Position numbers and translations under genes: made by a program. DNA of 64,000 nucleotides, taken from NCBI RefSeq assembly GCF_002246015.1, contig NZ_NOLJ01000001.1:874795-938794 (forward strand), written 5' to 3'. The number at the start of each line of letters is the position of its first letter. Position 1 is the stretch's first letter. Below are positions 49,190 through 57,757 of this stretch, piece by piece. This stretch comes from Nostoc sp. 'Peltigera membranacea cyanobiont' 210A (GTDB lineage: Bacteria > Cyanobacteriota > Cyanobacteriia > Cyanobacteriales > Nostocaceae). The notes beneath the pieces are model-generated. The model made no database searches and was not told the origin of the DNA. It saw nothing but the letters and a program-made list of their open reading frames with translations.

Positions 49190-50146
49190 ATGGATAATTC
49201 CTTTTGTGCCTTAGAGTCTCGTGATGTTGGTGAAGATCCAATTGCCAATGCTTACAATTTTGATTTTTTTGTGATGATTGAATGTCCAACTCCTTGGATA
49301 GATGAGACTTTTAATTCTAAATCAGTTCCCGATAATCTGCGAAATCTAGTCAAAGAATTTGCAGATTATGAGATAGCTGTAGAGTTTTTATTAATTTATA
49401 ACAAAGAATTTAAGCAGCCAGACACAACAAGAGTTTTGATATTTCATAGACCTACTGGTTTGGCTCAAGGATATAGCAAATCTGAATTTTTATTGTCTGA
49501 TATTAGTGAGGCGGCAAGTATTATTAAAAAATGCTTATTCGACAAAAATTTAGATACTTGTATTGACGAATCTAATACAAGAGATATTTTTATATGTACT
49601 CATGGTAGTCGTGATAAATGCTGTGCTAAATTTGGTAATCCTTTTTATCGTCAGGCAAAAAATATTGTTAAAGATTTAGGGATGAATAATGTCAGAATTT
49701 GGCAATCTAGTCACTTTGGTGGTCATCGTTTTGCAGCTACTGCTATCGATTTTCCAGAGGCTAGATACTATGCTAGGTTAGATTCTGAATCATTCTCTTC
49801 CATTTTGACCCGCACTGGAAATCTGGAATTTATTAAGCATATTTATCGTGGGTGGGCAATATTACCAGAAGCTGCACAGGTTTTAGAAAGAGAAATGATT
49901 CTTATATATGGTTGGCAATGGTTAAGTTATAAAGTTGATTATCAGATTATCCAACAAACTGAGAATGGGGAATTTAATCGTATAAAACTAAATTTTCTTA
50001 AGCCAGATGGGAGCTTGGGTAGTGTAAAAGCTGATGTGTTAGTTGATAAAGCTAAGACTCTATATCTAAGCGATTGTCAGGGTGAAATTGTCGAAACAAT
50101 TCCCCAGTTTTACGTAGAAAATTTGTTGGCAGATATGCAAGAATAA
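49190..50146 (+). CDS. Sucrase/ferredoxin-like thioredoxin-fold [2Fe-2S] protein
   Basis: This 318-aa protein belongs to the Suc_Fer-like/Apd1 family. It shows CTHGSRDKCC and SSHFGGHRFA. In yeast Apd1 two Cys nine residues apart and two His in HxxxH bind a [2Fe-2S] cluster; the same spacing is seen here. It has no signal peptide, so it should be cytoplasmic. Its place between the TonB receptor and the siderophore-binding protein suggests a reductase or electron carrier that frees iron from the imported siderophore. The fold and cluster motif are well supported; the ferric-siderophore role is inferred from position. Confidence 0.82.
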   Translation: MDNSFCALESRDVGEDPIANAYNFDFFVMIECPTPWIDETFNSKSVPDNLRNLVKEFADYEIAVEFLLIYNKEFKQPDTTRVLIFHRPTGLAQGYSKSEFLLSDISEAASIIKKCLFDKNLDTCIDESNTRDIFICTHGSRDKCCAKFGNPFYRQAKNIVKDLGMNNVRIWQSSHFGGHRFAATAIDFPEARYYARLDSESFSSILTRTGNLEFIKHIYRGWAILPEAAQVLEREMILIYGWQWLSYKVDYQIIQQTENGEFNRIKLNFLKPDGSLGSVKADVLVDKAKTLYLSDCQGEIVETIPQFYVENLLADMQE

Positions 50147-50158
50147 AACCTATACGAT

Positions 50159-51142
50159 ATGAAAAAAAGATACGTATATTATTGCAACTTATGTATTTTG
50201 ATAGCTATCTCATTCTTCTTGTTTGCCGCTTGCCACAGTGGTTTTGGGCAAAATATAGGTGAATATAAATCACAGTTATCAATACCAGAATGTCGCTTAG
50301 TTAAGCATGAATTAGGTGAAAGTTGTGTGCCTCTAAACCCGCAGCGTATTGTTGTTGCAGAGCAAATCACATTAGAACCTTTGATAGCATTAGGTTTGAA
50401 ACCAATAGGTGTACCTGATAATGCTTTTGTAGGTAGCAAAGCTAATTTTCTCAAGAGCCAAATGGCTGGTATAACTTATATAGGCAAAGAGGGGCAGTTG
50501 AATTTAGAAAAAATATTGAAATTACATCCAGATTTAATTATTAGCTTATATAATATTGACTTAGAAACCTATCGATTGTTTTCACAAATAGCTCCTACAG
50601 TTAAATTTAAATACGTCCATGCTCAATGGCAAGAATCTTTTCGGCGTATTGCTGAAGTATTAAACAAGGCTGAACAAGCTGAAAAATTACTCAATCAATA
50701 CGAACAGCGATTAACAAAATTGCGAGATGCTTTAAATAATCACCTAAATAAACTAGAAGTTTCTGTCGGCCGGTTTCATGGAGGAGTACAACTACCTGAG
50801 TTTCGTTCTCAATTTTCATTTCCTGTCAGTATTTTGCAAGAAGCCGGAATTGCTATGCCAGATGCTCAACGTCAGTTAGTTAAAAATCCTGACGAGAATT
50901 TGGTAATACTGAACTTAGAACGTATAGACTTACTTGATGCTGATGTTTTATTTGTAGCGGTAGATCCTGGGGCTAGAGAATTATTCCAAAAATACCAAAA
51001 AACTCGTCTTTGGCAAACCCTTAATGTAGTTAAAAATCAACGAGTTTATAGTGTTGATTCTAGTTACTGGATTTTTGGAAGTATTTTATCAGCAAATGCA
51101 ATACTTGATGATTTATTTAAGTATTTGCTCAAGGCAGCGTGA
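50159..51142 (+). CDS. Iron-siderophore ABC transporter substrate-binding lipoprotein
   Basis: The 327-aa protein starts with a hydrophobic segment ending FAAC (Cys near residue 25), a probable lipobox. It continues as a FecB/FhuD-type periplasmic binding protein (PF01497-like): PQRIVVAEQITLEPLIALGLKPIGV, LEKILKLHPDLIIS, TVKFKYVHAQWQESFRRIAEVL and DADVLFVAVDPGA. It binds the ferric siderophore in the periplasm for the FecCD/FecE transporter encoded downstream. It begins 12 nt after the preceding gene, so they are probably co-transcribed. The ligand is inferred from context. Confidence 0.9.
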   Translation: MKKRYVYYCNLCILIAISFFLFAACHSGFGQNIGEYKSQLSIPECRLVKHELGESCVPLNPQRIVVAEQITLEPLIALGLKPIGVPDNAFVGSKANFLKSQMAGITYIGKEGQLNLEKILKLHPDLIISLYNIDLETYRLFSQIAPTVKFKYVHAQWQESFRRIAEVLNKAEQAEKLLNQYEQRLTKLRDALNNHLNKLEVSVGRFHGGVQLPEFRSQFSFPVSILQEAGIAMPDAQRQLVKNPDENLVILNLERIDLLDADVLFVAVDPGARELFQKYQKTRLWQTLNVVKNQRVYSVDSSYWIFGSILSANAILDDLFKYLLKAA

Positions 51143-51179
51143 CAGTGAATTAATTAGTAAATCATAAGGAACGCTGCTC

Positions 51180-52481
51180 ATGAAAACAGAAATGAAATTT
51201 AGTAGTTTTCGTAATTTTATTATTGTCTGGATTGGTCAGTTTGTTTCGGCTATGGGCACTAGTATGACCAACTTTGCCCTGAGTATTTGGGTCTGGGAAT
51301 TTACAGATCAGGTAACAACATTAACGCTTGTAGGTTTCTATACGTTACTTCCCAGTATTGTGATTACTCCAATTAGTGGAGTGATTGTAGATCGGTGGAA
51401 TCGGAAGTTACTGATGGTTGTAGGAGATAGCGTAGCTGTAGGAGTAACAATAGCGATCGCACTCCTATATCTGACCAATCATTTGCAAGTTTGGCATTTA
51501 TACATCACAGGAGCGATCGCAGGAGTTTTTAATCAATTACAGTCTCTAGCCTATTCTGCATCTGTAGGATTAATGATACCTCCAAAGCATTATTCCCGCG
51601 CTAGTAGTATGGAGTTTTTATCAGATTATGGTGCAAAAATTATGGCACCAGCTTTTGCTGGCTATTTATACCATGTAATCGGCTTGGTGGGAATTTCGTT
51701 GATTGATATCTTAACTTTTACTTTTGCAATTATTAGTGTGCTTTTAATACACATCCCACAACCACCATCTAGAGAAGTTCACAGTCAATATCCAGAAAAT
51801 ATTTGGCATGAGTTGGGATTTGGTTGGCGCTATATTAAAGCGCACAAGAGCCTACTAGCTTTGTTGATGACGGGAATGCTGTTTTGGTTTTTTCACGATG
51901 TTGGTGATGCTGTTTACACACCGATGATTCTGGCACGTTCGGGCAATAACACTCTTTTGTTGGGTAGTTTAGCCTCAGCAGCAGGTATAGGTGGTGTGAT
52001 GGGAGCATTAATCATGAGCGCTTGGGGTGGATCAAAGCATCGAATTAAGTGCGTTTTATGGGGAATGGTCGGTGCTGGGTTGAGCAAAACCATTTTTGGG
52101 TTGGGAAATACAGCCTTTGTCTGGATTGGCGCTCAATTTTGTTCTTCGGTTAATTTCCCCTTAAATGGAAGTTCAGAAAATGCCATTTGGCTAGCAAAGG
52201 TTACTCCTGAAGTACAAGGTCGAGTTTTTGCCGTGCGATCGCTACTTTTCCAGATATTCTCAGCTATAGCCTATTTAATTGCCGGGCCTCTGGCCGATCG
52301 AGTTTTTGAACCAGCAATGAAACCAAATGGTCAGCTAGCATGGCTTTTTGGCAATATATTTGGCATCAACAAAGGCGCTGGGATGGCACTTTTATACGTT
52401 CTATGTTCTTTATGTATGTTGCTGGTGGGTGTATTTGGATTTAATGTTCGTTTGCTACGGAATATAGACGAAAGGCACTAA
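51180..52481 (+). CDS. MFS transporter, probable siderophore exporter
   Basis: This 433-aa major facilitator protein has many hydrophobic segments and the motif A-like VDRWNRKLLMVVGD between TM2 and TM3. It resembles the EntS/macrolide-efflux branch of MFS. The ATG at 51180 follows AAGGA. Embedded among siderophore uptake genes and next to the acylase gene, it most likely moves the newly made lipopeptide from cytoplasm to periplasm. General drug efflux is the alternative. Confidence 0.85.
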   Translation: MKTEMKFSSFRNFIIVWIGQFVSAMGTSMTNFALSIWVWEFTDQVTTLTLVGFYTLLPSIVITPISGVIVDRWNRKLLMVVGDSVAVGVTIAIALLYLTNHLQVWHLYITGAIAGVFNQLQSLAYSASVGLMIPPKHYSRASSMEFLSDYGAKIMAPAFAGYLYHVIGLVGISLIDILTFTFAIISVLLIHIPQPPSREVHSQYPENIWHELGFGWRYIKAHKSLLALLMTGMLFWFFHDVGDAVYTPMILARSGNNTLLLGSLASAAGIGGVMGALIMSAWGGSKHRIKCVLWGMVGAGLSKTIFGLGNTAFVWIGAQFCSSVNFPLNGSSENAIWLAKVTPEVQGRVFAVRSLLFQIFSAIAYLIAGPLADRVFEPAMKPNGQLAWLFGNIFGINKGAGMALLYVLCSLCMLLVGVFGFNVRLLRNIDERH

Positions 52482-52515
52482 ATTTTTCCAGTCAAATTAA
52501 TTTAATCAAACCATC

Positions 52516-54642
52516 ATGTTGAATATTAGGGTGTATTTGTGGCTATTTGACCAGCCAATACTGAAAAGAAAATTATCTCGATTTTTAGCTTTTATCCTCA
52601 GTGCCATTTTAGTTGTCGTTTTGGCAAATAACAGTTTTGCGACTGCACCCAAAACTACAGAGATATTATGGGATACTTACGGCATACCACATATATATGG
52701 TAAAGATGCTCCAAGCGCTTTCCAGGCATTTGGTTGGGCACAGATGCAAAGTCACGCTAACTTGCTGTTGCGCCTCTACGGTCAAGCTAGGGGAAAAGCA
52801 GCCGAATACTGGGGAGAAGAGTATGTAGAATCTGATAAATGGGTACTGACGATGGGAGTGCCCAATCGTGCTAGTTCTTGGTATCAGGCACAAAGTCCAG
52901 CTTTTCGTAGTTATATAAATGCCTTTGTTGCTGGGATAAATACTTATGCCAAAGCCCATCCTGATTTAATTGATGAGCAAGTAAAAATAGTCTTACCTGT
53001 GAAGCCAGAGGATGTGTTGGCGCATTTGCAAAGAGTACTGTATTTTACTTTTGTCGTTAATCAAGGACAAGTAGCAGATATTACTCATACTCCATCGGAA
53101 GCTGGTTCTAATGGTTGGGCGATCGCACCTAAACATTCTGCCAGTGGCAAGGCGATGTTGTTGGCAAACCCCCACACGTTATGGTCGGATTTATTTGTTT
53201 GGTACGAAGCCCAAATTACTGCTCCAGGGATGAATGCTTCGGGAGCAGCGCTGGTGGGAATTCCGGTTTTAGCGATCGCCTTTAACGATCATTTGGGTTG
53301 GACTCATACCGTCAATACTCATGATGGTTGGGATGTATACAAGTTGAAATTGGCTGATGATGGTTATCTTTTTGATAGCAAAGTCCGTCCTTTTACAACA
53401 TCAAAGTTTTTGTTAAAGGTGAAGCAAAAAAATGACTCGTTAGTCGAACAACCATTATTAGTCAAAAGTTCCGTCCACGGTGCAGTCGTTCAAGAAAAAG
53501 ATGGGTTTGCTGTGGCGCTGCGGGTTGTCGGTGCAGACCGTCCGGGTGTGTTGGAGCAGTGGTGGGATATGGCACGTTCCCAAAACTTAACCCAATTTCA
53601 AAAGGTATTGAAACGCTTGCAACTACCGATGTTTACCGTCATGTATGCAGACCGAGAAGGGCACATCATGCACCTATTCAACGGTCTGGTGCCGATTCGT
53701 CAACAAGGAGACTTTCAATACTGGGAAGGTTTAATTCCTGGCGACACATCTAAAACTTTATGGACAAAAATGCACCCATACAAAGATTTACCGCGTGTAA
53801 TTGACCCGCCTAGCGGTTGGTTGCAAAATGCCAATGATGCACCTTGGACAACTACTTTCCCACCTGCGATCAAAGCAGATGATTACCCTGCTTATATGGC
53901 TCCACGAGGAGAGATGTCTTTCCGGGCCCAAAGTTCTGCCAAAATGCTGGCTGAAGATCCAAAAATCTCTTTTGAGAAAATGATTGAGTACAAACATTCC
54001 ACCAAAATGGAACTTGCAGAACGCATCCTCGATGACCTAATTCCTGCGGCTCAAAAATATGGCGATGAATCAGCCCGTCGTGCTGCTGATATTTTGGCTG
54101 CTTGGGATCGGAATGCTGATGCTGATAGTCGAGGCGCGGTGTTGTTTTCTTTTTGGTGGGAAGAAATGGATGAAAAGCAAATCTTCAGTATTCCTTGGAG
54201 CGAGAACTCGCCGCGCACCACACCCGATGGTTTAAAAGACCCAGAAAGTGCGGCGAAAGCGCTACAAATAGCAGCAACAAAAGTCGAAAAAGCTTATGGA
54301 AAGCTAGATGTTGCTTGGGGTGAAGTCTTCCGAGTGCGTAGTGGAAACTTGGATTTACCTGCTAATGGTGGCCCTGGGGATCTAGGAATATTCCGCGTCC
54401 TCCATTTTGCTCCAGCTAAGGATGAACGCTTTCAAGCCGTATTGGGTGATAGTTATGTTGCAGCCGTTGAGTTTTCGCAACCAGTAAAAGCAATGGCTCT
54501 CATCAGCTACGGTAACGCGACTCAACCCGGTTCGCCCCACATTACCGACCAACTACCACTGTTTACTCGCAAGCAATTGCGTCCTGTTTGGCGAACTCGT
54601 ACAGAAGTATTAGCAAACTTGGAGGAACGCAAAACCTTTTGA
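52516..54642 (+). CDS. Secreted penicillin-acylase/PvdQ-type Ntn hydrolase
   Basis: This 708-aa protein has a signal/anchor segment (about 20-44), an alpha-chain region (ILWDTYGIPHIYG, AFQAFGWAQMQSHANLLLRLYGQARGKAAEYWG), and the autocleavage site EAG|SNGWAIAP with nucleophile Ser198. The beta chain follows (LLANPHTLW, GIPVLAIAFNDHLGWTHTVNTHDGWDVY). Such enzymes cleave amide-linked acyl groups. PvdQ removes the fatty acid from pyoverdine precursors in the periplasm. Because the divergent genes make an N-acylated peptide, this enzyme may deacylate that lipopeptide during maturation. AHL or other amide hydrolysis is the alternative. Confidence 0.87.
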   Translation: MLNIRVYLWLFDQPILKRKLSRFLAFILSAILVVVLANNSFATAPKTTEILWDTYGIPHIYGKDAPSAFQAFGWAQMQSHANLLLRLYGQARGKAAEYWGEEYVESDKWVLTMGVPNRASSWYQAQSPAFRSYINAFVAGINTYAKAHPDLIDEQVKIVLPVKPEDVLAHLQRVLYFTFVVNQGQVADITHTPSEAGSNGWAIAPKHSASGKAMLLANPHTLWSDLFVWYEAQITAPGMNASGAALVGIPVLAIAFNDHLGWTHTVNTHDGWDVYKLKLADDGYLFDSKVRPFTTSKFLLKVKQKNDSLVEQPLLVKSSVHGAVVQEKDGFAVALRVVGADRPGVLEQWWDMARSQNLTQFQKVLKRLQLPMFTVMYADREGHIMHLFNGLVPIRQQGDFQYWEGLIPGDTSKTLWTKMHPYKDLPRVIDPPSGWLQNANDAPWTTTFPPAIKADDYPAYMAPRGEMSFRAQSSAKMLAEDPKISFEKMIEYKHSTKMELAERILDDLIPAAQKYGDESARRAADILAAWDRNADADSRGAVLFSFWWEEMDEKQIFSIPWSENSPRTTPDGLKDPESAAKALQIAATKVEKAYGKLDVAWGEVFRVRSGNLDLPANGGPGDLGIFRVLHFAPAKDERFQAVLGDSYVAAVEFSQPVKAMALISYGNATQPGSPHITDQLPLFTRKQLRPVWRTRTEVLANLEERKTF

Positions 54643-54647
54643 CAGCT

Positions 54648-55385
54648 ATGAGTTATGAATCAATTGCCTGTCTGTACAGTTGGAAAATTATTCTGACGAT
54701 CGCACTTATTAGTCTACCTTTACCAGCGTTGTCAGAAAACAAACAGCTGAATAATTATCAACCACAAATTCTTCAGACAGAGATTAGCGATCGCGATCTG
54801 AAAATTATTGAGCAGTTAGTTGCGATCGCCCAACGTCAGTCTTCACAAGTACAGGAGGCAAAAGCTGCAATGGGATGGGGTGCTTTCACCGATGTTTTGA
54901 GTGTTGAGTTTTCACCATCTCAAAGCACGATCGATTACAACTTACCCGATCTAGTATCTGAAAGTGAGCGCAGTTTTGCGATCGCCATGACAATTGACCC
55001 AATTAAAGTTTTGAGCATCATACAGCAATTACCCATAAGAGAAGCTCGCTGGCATGAAGTTAAACAGCAAAAACGGGTAGCAGTAGTACAGTACTACCTT
55101 GCTTACTTAAAAGCCCGTCAAGCGACGAAAATAGCTGCTTATCGAATGCAACAGCTTGCCCTTGTGGGAGCAAAAACTGAGCGGATTGCTAGCATGAATT
55201 CCCAAGTAACTTTACCCGATCGAGTTAGTCAAATGGCGAATCCTGACTATGTTGCAGCTGCAACGGAAATGCTAAATACAAACGCACGCGACCGCTTGGC
55301 ATTAGAAGAACTAGCAGCTTGTGTTGGCTTATCTTCACAAGCAACAATTACACTGCTTGAAGCCAGTAATTTGAACAATGAGTAG
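54648..55385 (+). CDS. Secreted helical protein of unknown function in the iron operon
   Basis: I do not recognise the family firmly. From the ATG at 54648 the 245-aa product has a signal peptide (LTIALISLPLPALSENK). A long, mostly helical region then contains DRDLKIIEQLVAIAQRQSSQVQEAKAAMGWGAFTDVLSVEFSPS and YLAYLKARQATKIAAYRMQQLALVGAKTERI, faintly like the helical hairpins of TolC-type outer membrane efflux proteins but much shorter. It lies 5 nt after the acylase and overlaps the first permease gene by 8 nt, so it is co-translated with siderophore transport genes. A periplasmic accessory or adaptor role is possible. Confidence 0.6.
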   Translation: MSYESIACLYSWKIILTIALISLPLPALSENKQLNNYQPQILQTEISDRDLKIIEQLVAIAQRQSSQVQEAKAAMGWGAFTDVLSVEFSPSQSTIDYNLPDLVSESERSFAIAMTIDPIKVLSIIQQLPIREARWHEVKQQKRVAVVQYYLAYLKARQATKIAAYRMQQLALVGAKTERIASMNSQVTLPDRVSQMANPDYVAAATEMLNTNARDRLALEELAACVGLSSQATITLLEASNLNNE

Positions 55386-56409
55386 ATCGATTCCTTCATT
55401 ATCCAGAGGATTTTTATCATCCCTAACATTTCCCGTTGCGGGTTTAATTGTGGGATTGCTAATTCTGCTGGTTTGTCTAATTTTCAGTGTTTCATTTGGC
55501 GCAGCAGATATTCCTCTGCATCAGGTACTCACTGCCTTTATTCAGTTTGACGGTTCCAGAGAACATTTAATTATTCAAACTGTTCGCTTACCGCGATCGC
55601 TTTTAGCAATATTGGTGGGTGCAGCAATGGCTACTGCTGGTGCAATTATGCAGGGTGTGACTCGTAACCCATTAGCCGATCCTGGTATTTTGGGGGTGAA
55701 TGCAGGTGCAGCTTTTGCTGTAGTCATTAGTATTTTTCTATTTGGGACATCTGCACCAAGTGTTTATATTTGGTGTGCGTTTATTGGTGCAGGTGTCGCG
55801 GTTGTCAGTGTCTATATTTTTGCTTCTCTGGGACGTAACGGTATAACTCCCTTAAATCTAACAATTGCGGGTGCCGCTATTAGTAGCTTACTCTCTTCAC
55901 TAACAACGGGAATTTTAATAGTCAGTCAGCGAACTTTGGAAGAAATTCGCTTTTGGTTGGCTGGTTCCTTGGCAGGTATGGATGAAGGTATTATTTTTCA
56001 AGTCTTGCCTTACATTTGTTTTGGCACGATCTTGGCATTTTGTTTAGCAAGACAAATCACAATTTTAAGCCTTGGAGAAGATATTGCTAAAGGTTTGGGT
56101 CAACAAACTTTATGGATAAAAATTGCCGTTGCGGTCAGTGTTTTACTTTTAGAAGGTAGTTCCGTTGCTGCTGCGGGTTCAATTGGATTTATTGGATTAG
56201 TTATACCCCATATCGTTAGGTTTGTAGTTGGGGTAGATTACCGTTGGATATTACCTTATAGTGCAATTTTTGGCGGAATCTTGCTGTTAGTTTCAGATAT
56301 ATTGGCGCGATTATTAATTCGACCACAAGAAATACCTGTGGGAATTATGACAGCTTTAGTTGGTGCGCCATTCTTCGTTTACTTAGCCAAATATCAAGTA
56401 AAAAAATGA
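55378..56409 (+). CDS. FecCD-family iron-siderophore permease 1
   Basis: This 343-aa inner-membrane permease is of the FecCD/BtuC type. Typical segments are RLPRSLLAILVGAAMATAGAIMQGVTRNPLADPGILGVNAGA, GEDIAKGLGQ and GFIGLVIPHIVR (the loop contacting the ATPase). It overlaps the upstream gene by 8 nt and the second permease by 4 nt (ATGA), which fits stoichiometric expression of a heterodimeric channel. Together with the binding protein and the ATPase it should bring the ferric siderophore into the cytoplasm. Confidence 0.93.
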   Translation: MSRSIPSLSRGFLSSLTFPVAGLIVGLLILLVCLIFSVSFGAADIPLHQVLTAFIQFDGSREHLIIQTVRLPRSLLAILVGAAMATAGAIMQGVTRNPLADPGILGVNAGAAFAVVISIFLFGTSAPSVYIWCAFIGAGVAVVSVYIFASLGRNGITPLNLTIAGAAISSLLSSLTTGILIVSQRTLEEIRFWLAGSLAGMDEGIIFQVLPYICFGTILAFCLARQITILSLGEDIAKGLGQQTLWIKIAVAVSVLLLEGSSVAAAGSIGFIGLVIPHIVRFVVGVDYRWILPYSAIFGGILLLVSDILARLLIRPQEIPVGIMTALVGAPFFVYLAKYQVKK

Positions 56410-57458
56410 AGAAAAACTCACTGATTTTTCGTTCTACAAAACTAGGATTTTCCTTTCGGATTCAAAACCAAGTTCCCAAGATTTTATTTATCTTGATAAT
56501 TATCACATTAGCAGCAATGGTAATTAACACTTCTCTGGGAGAATACCCAACACCGCCGCTAGCTGTAATTCAAACTATACTGGGAATAGATACAGGAAAT
56601 CACGATTATGCTTTTGTAATTAATACTCTACGTTTGCCCAGAATCTTAACCGCTTGTTTAGTCGGGATGGCTTTAGCAATTTCTGGCACAATCATGCAAA
56701 GTTTAACTCGAAATTCTTTAGCTGACCCCGGAATTATTGGCATTAATTCAGGTGCAAGCCTTGCATCTGTAAGTGTAATTGTATTATTACCAAATTTTCC
56801 AGCAGGAATTTTACCTTTATCAGCTTTTGTGGGTGCGTTAGTTGCATCTTTATTAATTTATTTTTTAGCATGGGATCGGGGACTTCATCCCGTTCGCTTA
56901 ATTTTAATTGGTGTGGGAATTTCGGCTGTAGCTAGTGCTTTTACTAGTTTAATCGTGACATTTGGTCAAATTTCCGATGTAAGTCAGGCTTTAATTTGGT
57001 TAGCTGGTAGCGTTTACGGTAGAACTTGGGAACAGGTTTTTGCTTTTTTACCTTGGATAGTTATATTTGTGCCTTTGGCTTTAATCAAAGCACCAGAATT
57101 AAATGCTTTAAATTTAGGAGATGATATTGCTAAAGGTCTAGGTAATAAAGTTGAATGGCAGCGCAGTTTATTATTATTAATTAGTGCAGCACTTTCTGGT
57201 GCAGCAATAGCAACTGCGGGAACAATTGGATTTGTGGGATTAATTGCTCCCCATATAGCCCGTCAATTAGTAGGTGGAAATCATCAAGGTTTGATTCCAG
57301 TAGCGGGAATGACAGGAGCAATGATTGTGGTTTTATCTGATTTTATCGGCAGAATTATTTTTGCTCCTATCGAAATTCCTTGTGGAATTGTTACTGCTGT
57401 GATTGGTGCCCCGTATTTTATTTATTTATTGATTAACAATCGAAAAAGTAAGACATAA
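56406..57458 (+). CDS. FecCD-family iron-siderophore permease 2
   Basis: This 350-aa partner permease has the same signatures: RLPRILTACLVGMALAISGTIMQSLTRNSLADPGIIGINSGA, GDDIAKGLGN and GFVGLIAPHIAR. The start ATG overlaps the stop of permease 1 (ATGA), so translation is coupled. It has a longer charged N-terminus before the first membrane segment. Two different FecCD subunits in tandem are usual for siderophore importers. Confidence 0.93.
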   Translation: MKKNSLIFRSTKLGFSFRIQNQVPKILFILIIITLAAMVINTSLGEYPTPPLAVIQTILGIDTGNHDYAFVINTLRLPRILTACLVGMALAISGTIMQSLTRNSLADPGIIGINSGASLASVSVIVLLPNFPAGILPLSAFVGALVASLLIYFLAWDRGLHPVRLILIGVGISAVASAFTSLIVTFGQISDVSQALIWLAGSVYGRTWEQVFAFLPWIVIFVPLALIKAPELNALNLGDDIAKGLGNKVEWQRSLLLLISAALSGAAIATAGTIGFVGLIAPHIARQLVGGNHQGLIPVAGMTGAMIVVLSDFIGRIIFAPIEIPCGIVTAVIGAPYFIYLLINNRKSKT

Positions 57459-57554
57459 TTCAGTATATTTAGTGCTAAGTAGAGAAAAATTCTTTTTTAG
57501 GTGTAGCATTAATAAAAGCGAATAGTGTGATATGTCATGTCCAGGTAATTAGTT

Positions 57555-57698
57555 ATGATTCTCATAGTACTTGCACCCTATGCGCCAGTTGGTCATTCTA
57601 TGACCGCGCTGGCTCCCCTTAATCTCCTATCTACCTGCGCGGAGGGGAAACAAAGTGCTGATTTAGCGTGGTGGGGTTCTTTGGGTTTAATTAAGTAA
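57555..57698 (+). other. Possible 47-aa ORF over strong hairpins in a 299-bp gap
   Basis: Between permease 2 and the ATPase an ATG at 57555 opens a 47-codon frame (MILIVLAPYAPVGHSM...WWGSLGLIK). AGG lies 12 nt upstream. The same stretch folds: GCCAG/CTGGC with inner GGTCAT/ATGACC at 57584-57613, then a TCCCC/GGGGA pair. It could be a leader peptide, a remnant, or a structured leader controlling the ATPase gene. No family is recognised. Confidence 0.3.
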
Positions 57699-57757
57699 TC
57701 AAGCGGATATGATATTACATACTTACAAAACTATCAAAGATTATCTTAATTTTCATT

